Positions 1-6,402 of a stretch of 8,838 bases of DNA are shown piece by piece; position 1 is the stretch's first letter; each line of letters opens with the position of its first letter. This DNA is from Candidatus Hermodarchaeota archaeon (GTDB lineage: Archaea > Asgardarchaeota > Hermodarchaeia > Hermodarchaeales > Hermodarchaeaceae): assembly GCA_016840595.1 (NCBI GenBank), contig JAEOSA010000071.1:1-8838 (forward strand). The letters are read 5' to 3'. The translations under genes were made by a program, and so were the position numbers. Under the pieces are notes generated by a model. That model made no database searches. It had not been told where the DNA came from and was given only the letters and a program-made list of their open reading frames with translations.

Positions 1-904
1 GAATACAGACTGCACAAATTTCCTGAGATGTCAATTCGCCACATCGCAGGCACTTTTGGAACGGTATTTCTGTTTCATTCTGAAGCACGTTAATTATTTT
101 CATGAAGCTTGCATGGAGGTTGAACTTTGATCCTGGGTGTTGATCTTCAAAGGTATTCAGCCATTCTCGAATTTCATTACGAAGAGAGGTTTCTTTGTAG
201 GGACACGGAGGATGATGAACGGGAAGACCAAGAAGTTGCGAATACAATAGGAGATCCTTTTCAATTATGTGGTAAAGGGGTTTGACGCGAGGGACTAACC
301 ATCCGGGTACGCCTTTGAGGAAAGGTGTGATACGAGATAATCTTTGCACATCTCCCCGGATGAGGTTCATGAGCATGGATTGAACTTCGTCGTCCAAGTT
401 ATGGCCTAAAGCCAGTTTGTCGGCGTTAATTTTTCGTGCAAGAATGTTGAGTCCTTGTCTTCGAAGAGTCCCACAAAAAGCACAAGGTGAAAGTGGGGAA
501 TCTATTTTTCGTGCCCTGTCAGCAATTTCATCTAATGTTAAAGAAAATAGCTCTTGGTAGGTGGATGTAATATGCTCAACTTTGAGCTGGCTGGTCACAT
601 TAGCCAACACTTCTCGGCGTTCATTATCTTGTTTGCTTCCCTCCTGCAAAGTTATAGCAACCACTTCAGATTCAGGAAAGCGTTGTTGAATCTCGACGAG
701 GACCGAAAGAAGAACGGTACTGTCTTTGCCTCCTGAATATGCAACCGCAATTCGATCTGTTCGTTGAAGCATCTTGTATTTTGAAATAGCGGTTCGTACA
801 GCGGTCATTATGGAATTGCGGAAACAGACTTCACAGAGCACTTCTCCAGAATAAGGTCGGGAAATTACAGATGGCTGTCCACACAAGCATCGTTCAACGG
901 TCAT
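1..904 (-). CDS. TtuA/Ncs6-family tRNA 2-thiolation enzyme, 3'-truncated by window edge
   Basis: This is an ATP-dependent tRNA thiolation enzyme that activates a uridine by adenylation and replaces its oxygen with sulfur. The reading starts at ATG 904 and runs off the window after 301 codons, close to the usual family length. An N-terminal zinc site is visible (C6, C8, C24, C27), then the PP-loop SGGKDS at 57-62. Next come the C141-x-x-C144 pair and C234 in PPCPY, which match the three cysteines that hold the [4Fe-4S] cluster in TtuA. The motif LGHNLDDEVQS lies at 166-176. A C-terminal zinc ribbon follows (C285, C288, C297, C300). The GHNLDDE form resembles TtuA (thiolation of U54 in thermophiles), but archaeal Ncs6/NcsA (wobble U34) belongs to the same superfamily, so the target position is not resolved and no symbol is given. 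The gene lies 47 bases downstream of the M50 protease gene on the same strand. No ubiquitin-like sulfur carrier gene is visible here. Confidence 0.93.
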   Translation of the reverse strand, partial: MTVERCLCGQPSVISRPYSGEVLCEVCFRNSIMTAVRTAISKYKMLQRTDRIAVAYSGGKDSTVLLSVLVEIQQRFPESEVVAITLQEGSKQDNERREVLANVTSQLKVEHITSTYQELFSLTLDEIADRARKIDSPLSPCAFCGTLRRQGLNILARKINADKLALGHNLDDEVQSMLMNLIRGDVQRLSRITPFLKGVPGWLVPRVKPLYHIIEKDLLLYSQLLGLPVHHPPCPYKETSLRNEIREWLNTFEDQHPGSKFNLHASFMKIINVLQNETEIPFQKCLRCGELTSQEICAVCI

Positions 905-912
905 TTAAGTCC

Positions 913-951
913 ATAAATGGAGAGGACTTTGACCAATAAATTTCCATTTAT
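913..951. repeat. Perfect 9-bp inverted repeat between the M50 and TtuA-like genes
   Basis: ATAAATGGA at 913-921 is the exact reverse complement of TCCATTTAT at 943-951, with a 21-base spacer. It fills most of the 47-base gap between the M50 stop and the TtuA-like start. On the minus strand the spacer side also contains TTTATTGG (+ coordinates 933-940), which sits at a distance that could serve as a TATA box for a short-leader transcript. It could be a hairpin, an operator or chance in AT-rich DNA. Confidence 0.4.
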
Positions 952-2142
952 TTACCTAAAGAACATGCCCAACAGACCGGGCATAAGAACGGTAAAGATG
1001 ACGTTAATGATAAGAATTGAGAGCGCTGTAATCCGAAGACCCCAAAGTAGAGCTTTTGCACTCCTTCGTTCCAAGGAAATGGTTCGATCAATAAGCTCCT
1101 TCCAAAGCCTATCACCATCTAATGGAGGGATGGGCAGCAAATTAATCAGTCCGAGACTCAAAGTAATCGTAAAGAACCAGAAGAGACTCTCCTGTAATTG
1201 AAGCTCTTGAAGCGATCCTAGGAGGCTAAAGGGAAAGATGAGGGGATGATACGTTGATAAGAATATTCCAATAGAGGCTACAGAGGCATTATACGGATTG
1301 GCTCCCACGTTAAACGATATATTGACTCCTGGTTCCACAGTGAAAATGAGAAAGTCACCGGGTTGGGTATTTTCCATGAAGAGTTGGAGATCTTCATAGG
1401 TATGTATTGCTGTTCCATTCATACTAGTTATTATCATGCCTGGTGCAAGATTGCCTTCTGCCGACTCTCCAGGTACAATCCCTTGAATGAGGACACCACT
1501 CGGTATAGGAACCACGATGAGTTGGAAGAAGACGAGAACCGCTAGGGCCAAAGTGAGATTTGCTCCAGAGCCAGCCCCATAAAGGCGTGCTCGTTGACTT
1601 CGTGTTGCCGTAGTTTTGACGTATTCCTCATCAGGTTCGACGAATGCGCCGAAAAAGATTAAGAAGGCGAAAATCCCGGAGCTTTTCACGGGAATTTTAT
1701 CAGCCCGTGCAGCAATCCCGTGCGCGAGTTCGTGCACGATGACAGCGATGATGAGGGGAATGAGAATCATCAAGAAGAAAGTGTAAGACATGGTGATACC
1801 TGGAAGGAGTGGTGCAATAGCGCCAGGGCTCCCACCAGCGCCAATAATTTCTTTGATGAATTCCCAGATATTACTTGCTAAGGAGTAAAGAGTGTAAAGC
1901 GAGAAGAAGAAGCCGACTCCAATGAAGCCTGACCAGATGTATCGCCAAGCGCGAGGATGCCAACCGCCGATACGGTCTAAGAGATTATTGAACTTTTCAG
2001 TTCGGGCAAAGAGCATGAATGGGCCAACATCTATTCCGTATTTTTCGAGATTGAAATATGAGGCTAAAGCGATGATTATCATCCAAGCTAAAAGTATCAA
2101 GAGCCAGGGTAGTAGTGGGAGAATGAATTCGAATTGAAGCAT
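952..2142 (-). CDS. Site-2-protease-type membrane zinc metalloprotease (peptidase family M50) with PDZ domain
   Basis: This is a polytopic membrane protein of the S2P/RseP class, which cleaves membrane-anchored substrates within the bilayer. Numbered from ATG 2142 (396 residues), hydrophobic segments lie near 7-28, 72-90, 118-136, 157-170, 193-213, 320-340 and 368-390. The zinc site HELAH is at 137-141 inside a hydrophobic stretch. A PDZ-like region spans about 212-270 (VPGESAEGNLAPGMIITSMN), and the second metal-ligand motif LLPIPPLDGDRL is at 335-346. The stretch FVEPDEEYVKTTATRSQRAR after the first motif is typical of S2P homologues. The frame is open further upstream, to GTG 2202 and ATG 2172. 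I prefer ATG 2142 because the TATA-like element at 2185-2190 would lie inside or immediately before the longer versions, and GAGG precedes ATG 2142 by 11 bases. The natural substrate is unknown. Confidence 0.93.
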   Translation of the reverse strand: MLQFEFILPLLPWLLILLAWMIIIALASYFNLEKYGIDVGPFMLFARTEKFNNLLDRIGGWHPRAWRYIWSGFIGVGFFFSLYTLYSLASNIWEFIKEIIGAGGSPGAIAPLLPGITMSYTFFLMILIPLIIAVIVHELAHGIAARADKIPVKSSGIFAFLIFFGAFVEPDEEYVKTTATRSQRARLYGAGSGANLTLALAVLVFFQLIVVPIPSGVLIQGIVPGESAEGNLAPGMIITSMNGTAIHTYEDLQLFMENTQPGDFLIFTVEPGVNISFNVGANPYNASVASIGIFLSTYHPLIFPFSLLGSLQELQLQESLFWFFTITLSLGLINLLPIPPLDGDRLWKELIDRTISLERRSAKALLWGLRITALSILIINVIFTVLMPGLLGMFFR

Positions 2143-2184
2143 TTGTGCTATCGCCTCAGGAGTCTTCACCATTTTTTTAATCGG

Positions 2185-2190
2185 TATAAA
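2185..2190. promoter_or_regulatory. TATA-like element shared by divergent M50 and cutA genes
   Basis: TATAAA on the plus strand reads TTTATA on the minus strand. It lies about 75 bases before cutA ATG 2261 and about 45 bases before ATG 2142 of the M50 gene. Archaeal transcription starts about 25 bases past the TATA centre, giving predicted starts near 2212 (plus) and 2162 (minus). A second TATA-like stretch, CTTTTAAG at 2217-2224, could give cutA a shorter leader. This is inference from spacing only. Confidence 0.45.
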
Positions 2191-2260
2191 TGTGTGCTCC
2201 ACCGATGAGGGAGAAGCTTTTAAGAGATGCGGTTGGGGCTCGTTTGGTGAGTGTAGACCT

Positions 2261-2584
2261 ATGGCGCCGAAATTTTTAGTCGTGTTTGTAACGGTGGGTG
2301 ATTACACCGAAGCACAATCCATCGCCCGAAAGCTTGTAGAAGATTCATTAGCTGCCTGTGTTGGAATGGTTCGCCAGAGTTCAATCTATTGCTGGAAAGA
2401 TGAAATTGTTGAGGATAATGAAATCTTGTTAATCATCAAAACAAGACAAGATCATTTTCACAAACTTCGTGACGCAGTGTTGAGTGTACATAGCTATGAT
2501 GTACCTGAAATTATCAGCCTTGAAATTCAAGAGGGACACGAAGCTTACCTTAACTGGATTACCGAAAATGTTGGAGCAAAGTGA
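2261..2584 (+). CDS. cutA: CutA1-family divalent-ion tolerance protein
   Basis: A 107-residue protein of full CutA1 length. The family forms very stable small homotrimers with a ferredoxin-like fold. Its name comes from metal-tolerance phenotypes in E. coli, but its molecular function remains uncertain. The signature parts are all present: VVFVTVGDYTEAQSIARKLV at 7-26, the SLAACVG segment with C33, the strand SIYCWKDEI at 41-49, and YDVPEII at 79-85 followed by a terminal helix (YLNWITENV). ATG 2261 is chosen over an in-frame GTG at 2192 because the family begins at this point and GGTGAG at 2246-2251 is a plausible ribosome binding site; the extra upstream residues look unrelated to CutA. It is the first gene of a probable three-gene operon, with the next start 26 bases downstream. 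Confidence 0.96.
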   Translation: MAPKFLVVFVTVGDYTEAQSIARKLVEDSLAACVGMVRQSSIYCWKDEIVEDNEILLIIKTRQDHFHKLRDAVLSVHSYDVPEIISLEIQEGHEAYLNWITENVGAK

Positions 2585-2610
2585 TAAGTCCTAACTAGGT
2601 TCGATTAGCA

Positions 2611-3324
2611 ATGCCTCGAGAAAAACCGGTTCGTCGGGATACAGGAAGCCAACAAGTAATCTATGAAGAGCATCATTGGTTACTGCTTTCTCAGTTACGT
2701 CAGAGAGCCATTGTTGTTATGGCGGTTCTTAAACAAATAGGAATTGAGCCATTAATTCATGGAAGTATTTGTCGTGGTGATGTATCCGAACACAGTGATG
2801 TTGATGTATACATCCCTCAGGTCGTACCCTCTTTTTCTGTCGAATTTGCTTTAACTCAGGCAGGTTATCAGATCATCCATCGTGAATTAGTGCATGCAAC
2901 TCCCTTCCACGCCATCAAGGCACACATCTTCTTACCTAACAATTCCGTCATAACATTTCCATTAACCAATCCCGCGCCCATTGAACTCGAATTTTATCAA
3001 TTTGGAGGATGCTTAACAAAGGTAGATCTAGAGAAAGGGCAGCGTGTACCAGGTGTTGATAAACGCCTTATTCTAATTGAACCGATAGATGCAGGTCATA
3101 TTGAAACAGCGGTTGTGGGTAATGAGACAGTGGTAGCGAAAAAAGTCGGCGTCAATCAAAAAATTGTCGAGGAGCGAGTAAGGATATTGATGCGCCGTGA
3201 CGAGGTTGGTCGAACAGGTGTGTATCTGAAACGTCCATTATCACCCAACGATACATTCGAATCTCTCCTTAAACACATTGGCGACCGAGACCCCGTTGTC
3301 CGCCGCAGGATACAAAAGGGGTAA
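2611..3324 (+). CDS. Archaeal nucleotidyltransferase-fold protein of unknown substrate (COG2413-like)
   Basis: A 237-residue protein with the minimal nucleotidyltransferase (pol-beta superfamily) signature HGSICRGDVSEHSDVDVYI at 50-68: GS at 51-52 and the metal-binding aspartates D63 and D65. A third carboxylate is likely E125 or E127 in PIELEFYQFGG, which follows a strand with VITFPL. This layout resembles archaeal predicted nucleotidyltransferases of the COG2413 type, whose substrate is not known. The C-terminal third is basic (KKVGVNQKIVEERVRILMRR), which could suit nucleic-acid or tRNA binding; that is inference. It sits between cutA (26-base gap) and the radical SAM gene (6-base gap), so co-transcription is likely. 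It lacks the extra domains of CCA-adding enzymes or poly(A) polymerases, and it is not part of an obvious HEPN/MNT toxin-antitoxin pair because no HEPN partner is adjacent. Confidence 0.85.
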   Translation: MPREKPVRRDTGSQQVIYEEHHWLLLSQLRQRAIVVMAVLKQIGIEPLIHGSICRGDVSEHSDVDVYIPQVVPSFSVEFALTQAGYQIIHRELVHATPFHAIKAHIFLPNNSVITFPLTNPAPIELEFYQFGGCLTKVDLEKGQRVPGVDKRLILIEPIDAGHIETAVVGNETVVAKKVGVNQKIVEERVRILMRRDEVGRTGVYLKRPLSPNDTFESLLKHIGDRDPVVRRRIQKG

Positions 3325-3330
3325 TCAGGA

Positions 3331-4416
3331 ATGACCCGCGAAATCCAACTTTCACAAGGAAATTCTCCATTTGTAGGTTGCTTGGTGAAAGGCTGCCGCG
3401 AATGCATAAAAGGCGCAAAATTAGTACTTTTCATTACTGGAAACTGTTCAAAAGCGTGTTTCTACTGCCCGATATCAGAGGAAAGACGAAATCTTGATGT
3501 CATATATGCCAACGAAGTTGCGGTAAATGATCCCAATCAGGCATTAGAAGAAGCTCGTTTAATTGATGCCACTGGTATGGGAATAACAGGAGGGGAACCC
3601 CTACTTGAACCGGAAAGAACCTATCAATTCATTAAAGCGTTCAAGAGGAAGTTTGGGTCAGGTTTTCATGTTCACCTTTACACGGGCTTGGAGCCAGTAC
3701 CATTAGAAGCAATTGAGCGCCTATTGGATGCTGGGCTTGATGAGATACGGCTTCATCGTTTTGAGGTAGGACCCGACTATCCTAAATTACGTAAAATTAC
3801 AAAGGGTCGCGCTAAACTTGGAATCGAAATCCCAGCGATTCCGGGTATGTTGAAGCAACTGAAGAAGTTGTTGCGTGATTTTGAAGAAATTGGAATAGAC
3901 TTTGTCAATATTAACGAACTCGAATTCAGCCCATTAAATGCTGAGAAGTTAAAACAGCATGGATTAAACCTAGAATCTGATACAATTGCTTCCGTTCAGG
4001 GCAGTGAAAATGAAGCCCTAGAGTTAGTCGAATGGGCGGCTGCTGAAACTGAGTTGCATGTTCATTTTTGTCCACTTTCTTTAAAGGATGGAACTCAACT
4101 TCGAAACCGGTTCCGACGGCGTGCTAAGAACGTGGCACAACCCTTTGAGCAAATTACCAAAGAAGGATTACTGAAAAAGGGAATTATCATTCTACCTGCT
4201 GGTACAGCACTCACTGAAGTTCGGAATAATCTTCGATCTGAGTATCAGATTCCTCAAGACAAGTTCTGGATTAATAATAAGCAAAAACGGATTGAAACAT
4301 CTACCACTATTGTCAAGAAACTAGCGAAAGCACTGAAAGCAAGAGGCTTTCAGGTTGGTATCGTTGAAGAATATCCCATAGCGAGTCGATTCCAGGTTTC
4401 TTATACTCCACTCTAG
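3331..4416 (+). CDS. Radical SAM protein of an uncharacterised archaeal family (COG2108-like)
   Basis: A 361-residue radical SAM enzyme. The canonical CxxxCxxC cluster motif is at C39, C43 and C46 (TGNCSKACFYCP). The SAM-binding GGEP follows at 87-90 (GMGITGGEPLL), and a barrel-like region runs to about 250. Just before the core there is another cysteine group, C17, C22 and C25, and a later C247 in HVHFCPLS. These four could bind a second iron-sulfur cluster or zinc (inference). The C-terminal region after about 280 (KKGIIILPAGTALTEVRNNL) looks like a separate small domain. The overall arrangement resembles archaeal proteins described as related to pyruvate formate-lyase activating enzyme, COG2108; the reaction is unknown. 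AGGGG at 3317-3321, 9 bases before ATG, is the likely ribosome binding site. The stop codon overlaps that of the convergent pelota gene. Confidence 0.9.
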   Translation: MTREIQLSQGNSPFVGCLVKGCRECIKGAKLVLFITGNCSKACFYCPISEERRNLDVIYANEVAVNDPNQALEEARLIDATGMGITGGEPLLEPERTYQFIKAFKRKFGSGFHVHLYTGLEPVPLEAIERLLDAGLDEIRLHRFEVGPDYPKLRKITKGRAKLGIEIPAIPGMLKQLKKLLRDFEEIGIDFVNINELEFSPLNAEKLKQHGLNLESDTIASVQGSENEALELVEWAAAETELHVHFCPLSLKDGTQLRNRFRRRAKNVAQPFEQITKEGLLKKGIIILPAGTALTEVRNNLRSEYQIPQDKFWINNKQKRIETSTTIVKKLAKALKARGFQVGIVEEYPIASRFQVSYTPL

Positions 4417-5507
4417 CGCTCAGGTAACGCAAACCGGAGAAGGGCGGCTACTCCTCCAAGGCCCTCAAGTTGTTTTCCTGCTTGGTGTTCAGCGCTGAAT
4501 ATTTCTACGGTTCCTGCTTGTTTTTCGACTTGTCGCATAATGGTTTCCATTTTGCGCCGTTGTTCGGGTTCCGCTTCGCGAAACAGTTTATCAAGAACGA
4601 GTAAAGTTTCTACAGCCCCAAATTGAACTGCCCGGTTAATCTCTGTCCAACCATATGCTGTTTTCCCTGTATCTTTTCCTAAGTGGCGCATTATATCATT
4701 CATAAGCTGGATTTCTCGGTTTAACCGAATGTCACTTGCGATACGTTCGATTATCCCTCGATTGAGTGCTTCATAAATTCCGCTAACCGTACCTGTACTC
4801 ACATGTTCTAAGAGGATGAGATTCTTACTTTTTGGAACCTTATTCTTCAATACCTCAGCAAGTTTTTCTTTCGTGGAACCAGGTCCAACAATTACTATGC
4901 GAGTGATTTCTGGTAATCTTTCAAGTAATTCATGAAGTTGAGTTGCAATCCCAGAAAACATTTGATCCATGGCGTCTGCTGTTTGAATATATTTTCCATA
5001 TTTGCCCCTTGTTCTTCCATGGATTTCAACGCGGACATCAATCCCCGAATCATCGATGATGCCAATTACCGCTTGATCCTCTTCTACAGCGATAATTATC
5101 AGTCGTTGTCCCTTTCGAGAAACTGCGTCTTCTAGTCGGCGTAGAAGAGGGCGTGGCCAGGTTTCTTTGATAATTTCGACTTTTAATCCTGGCTCGATGT
5201 TGATAGTGTGATAGGTTCCAAGAGAAACAAAATCCTCTGGGCCCTCCAGTATTTTCCCCTTCACACGAAGGCGATTTGAGTATTTGTGTAAAGCAACCTC
5301 TTCGACTGTTAATCGAATAAACATACGACGCCGTTCGCCTTTATCAGGACGAGAGGTATCGTCCAAATCACGTCGTACACGTCGAACTGTCCGTGCAGCC
5401 ACTTGATCGCCCGGGAGGATGACATTGTAAAGGTGCCATAAGTCATCCATATCCTCAGGAACAACAACGACGAGGCCAATTTTTAGTTTCTTAGTCACAA
5501 TTTTCAC
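4413..5507 (-). CDS. pelA: Pelota (Dom34) mRNA surveillance / ribosome rescue protein
   Basis: Pelota recognises ribosomes stalled on mRNA and, in archaea, works with aEF1A and ABCE1 to split them. From GTG 5507 the protein has 364 residues and the three eRF1-like domains: an Sm-like N-terminal domain (about 1-125, with DDLWHLYNVILPGD near 21-34 and the basic RRVRRD), a central domain (about 128-260) and a C-terminal domain (about 265-360, with AYGWTEINRAVQFGAVETLL and the ending EHQAGKQLEGLGGVAALLRF). It has no GGQ motif, which separates it from release factor aRF1. GTG 5507 is chosen over TTG 5522 because the protein then begins MKIVTKKLK, as family members do, and GAGGCGG at 5514-5520 is six bases away. 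It is convergent with the radical SAM gene. The TnpB element lies 100 bases upstream of this start and may have changed its promoter. Confidence 0.96.
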   Translation of the reverse strand: MKIVTKKLKIGLVVVVPEDMDDLWHLYNVILPGDQVAARTVRRVRRDLDDTSRPDKGERRRMFIRLTVEEVALHKYSNRLRVKGKILEGPEDFVSLGTYHTINIEPGLKVEIIKETWPRPLLRRLEDAVSRKGQRLIIIAVEEDQAVIGIIDDSGIDVRVEIHGRTRGKYGKYIQTADAMDQMFSGIATQLHELLERLPEITRIVIVGPGSTKEKLAEVLKNKVPKSKNLILLEHVSTGTVSGIYEALNRGIIERIASDIRLNREIQLMNDIMRHLGKDTGKTAYGWTEINRAVQFGAVETLLVLDKLFREAEPEQRRKMETIMRQVEKQAGTVEIFSAEHQAGKQLEGLGGVAALLRFALPER

Positions 5508-5513
5508 GAACAG

Positions 5514-5520
5514 CCGCCTC
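5514..5520 (-). promoter_or_regulatory. Ribosome binding site that decides the pelota start
   Basis: The minus strand reads GAGGCGG here, six bases before GTG 5507, a good Shine-Dalgarno match and spacing. It argues against TTG 5522, which lies upstream of it. An out-of-frame ATG at 5526 opens an 11-codon reading (stop at 5491-5493) that runs through this site and over the GTG. Confidence 0.6.
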
Positions 5521-5607
5521 AAGCATTATTTCAATTAACATCCACACACAGGTTATTGAAAATAGTGAAAGAACGCCATTTTCATGTTATTCTGTTCCCT
5601 ATTTACA

Positions 5608-6402
5608 TCATACGGTTACAGAATATGGGTGTAACCCCACACCCTCTATCCCGTCCACCGCGAAGGCTTCTGGGACTGGTTTTTTGCCAATGTTATATCC
5701 AGCATTCACATCAGCGTTTATTATGTGTCCCCTCGAGGATTTGAACAAACCACGCCTTACACGTTTTCCAGCATAGATCTTATGGTGTTTAATTGGTTCA
5801 TCATCAAGAAAACTCACCTTAGATGTATGACGTTCTCCTACTATGATTACAGTGATACCTACTAATGTCGCTTTGTATTGAATTTGCCGAACTAGTTTGA
5901 AAAAAGGAATGAGCACAAAACTTTGATTTGTTCTCTTGCCCATTGAAATGCCCTGTTTCCACGCTTTGTTATAGCCAATTGCAATACACCCGAAGTCATT
6001 TTCAATACAATAATTGATTATTCGCCGTGAGACCTTATGAAAGAAATCTGTGATTTTGTTATCCCTCTTCAATTTTAATCTCAGGAGGCGCCTTGATTGG
6101 ATGAAAAGTCCTTGTTTATCTTTGATTGAAAAGAGCCTAGCCCGTTGTTTGTTATAGTATTGATTGATGAACTTCACAACCCCGCCCTTAACACACCAAA
6201 GTTGTAACCCTGTGTGGTTGACAATGATTACGAGATTAGATAATCCGAGATCAATACTAATTACACAACTTTGGTCCAACCCTAGACTCACAGAAGGCTG
6301 CTCGTATACGATTTCTAATATGTAAAGATTGCCACGTGGTAATATTCTAACTTGGTGGATTCTTCCTAAAATTCGTGTCTTGATGGAATGCAGCTTAGTT
6401 TT
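5608..6402 (-). CDS. tnpB: TnpB C-terminal part (RuvC nuclease half), downstream of the frame break
   Basis: This frame is open from just after the A6 run (6399-6404) to TGA 5608-5610; the first usual start codon in it is GTG 6291, from which residues are numbered. Upstream of that GTG, IHQVRILPRGN and LEIVYEQ are typical TnpB strands, showing that the piece continues the N-terminal fragment. RuvC-I aspartate D14 is in ISIDLGLSN. The usual RuvC-II glutamate position is glycine, G106 in IAIGYNKAWKQ, but E153 lies 47 residues later in VGERHTSKVSFLD. RuvC-III aspartate D194 is in IINADVNAGYNI. No zinc-finger cysteines are present between E153 and D194. The ending PEAFAVDGIEGVGLHP is the conserved family tail. 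If joined to the N-terminal part by a -1 shift or one extra A, the product would be an RNA-guided-nuclease-type protein; unjoined, this half alone is unlikely to be active. Confidence 0.85.
   Translation of the reverse strand, partial: KTKLHSIKTRILGRIHQVRILPRGNLYILEIVYEQPSVSLGLDQSCVISIDLGLSNLVIIVNHTGLQLWCVKGGVVKFINQYYNKQRARLFSIKDKQGLFIQSRRLLRLKLKRDNKITDFFHKVSRRIINYCIENDFGCIAIGYNKAWKQGISMGKRTNQSFVLIPFFKLVRQIQYKATLVGITVIIVGERHTSKVSFLDDEPIKHHKIYAGKRVRRGLFKSSRGHIINADVNAGYNIGKKPVPEAFAVDGIEGVGLHPYSVTV
5614..5644 (-). other. Two mutually exclusive stem-loops at the 3' end of tnpB (candidate right end / omega RNA structure)
   Basis: GGTTACA at 5614-5620 pairs perfectly with TGTAACC at 5630-5636 around a 9-base loop. 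GGGTGT at 5627-5632 pairs perfectly with ACACCC at 5639-5644 around a 6-base loop. The two stems share 5630-5632, so they compete unless one shortens. Both lie inside the last codons of tnpB and just before its stop. IS200/IS605 right ends carry hairpins, and TnpB guide RNAs come from this part of the element, with a structured region that includes a pseudoknot. The role here is inference. Confidence 0.5.

Noticed and set aside
917..1201. Plus-strand 94-codon reading opposite the M50 gene
   Set aside because: It lies antisense to the conserved end of the protease, has no recognisable motif, and its composition follows from the opposite strand.
2192..2260. Longer CutA start at GTG 2192 adding 23 residues
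   Set aside because: The added residues (CSTDEGEAFKRCGWGSF...) are not CutA-like, and the region holds the likely promoter and ribosome binding site.
2611..3324. MNT-type antitoxin of a HEPN/MNT system
   Set aside because: The protein is longer than typical MNT antitoxins, and neither neighbour is a HEPN-domain protein.
3156..3434. Minus-strand 92-codon reading across the nucleotidyltransferase/radical SAM junction
   Set aside because: It is antisense to two well-supported genes, with no family-like sequence.
5523..5607. tRNA or other stable RNA gene between pelota and tnpB
   Set aside because: No cloverleaf, T-loop consensus or CCA-adjacent stem could be found; the 85 bases look like leader plus element flank.
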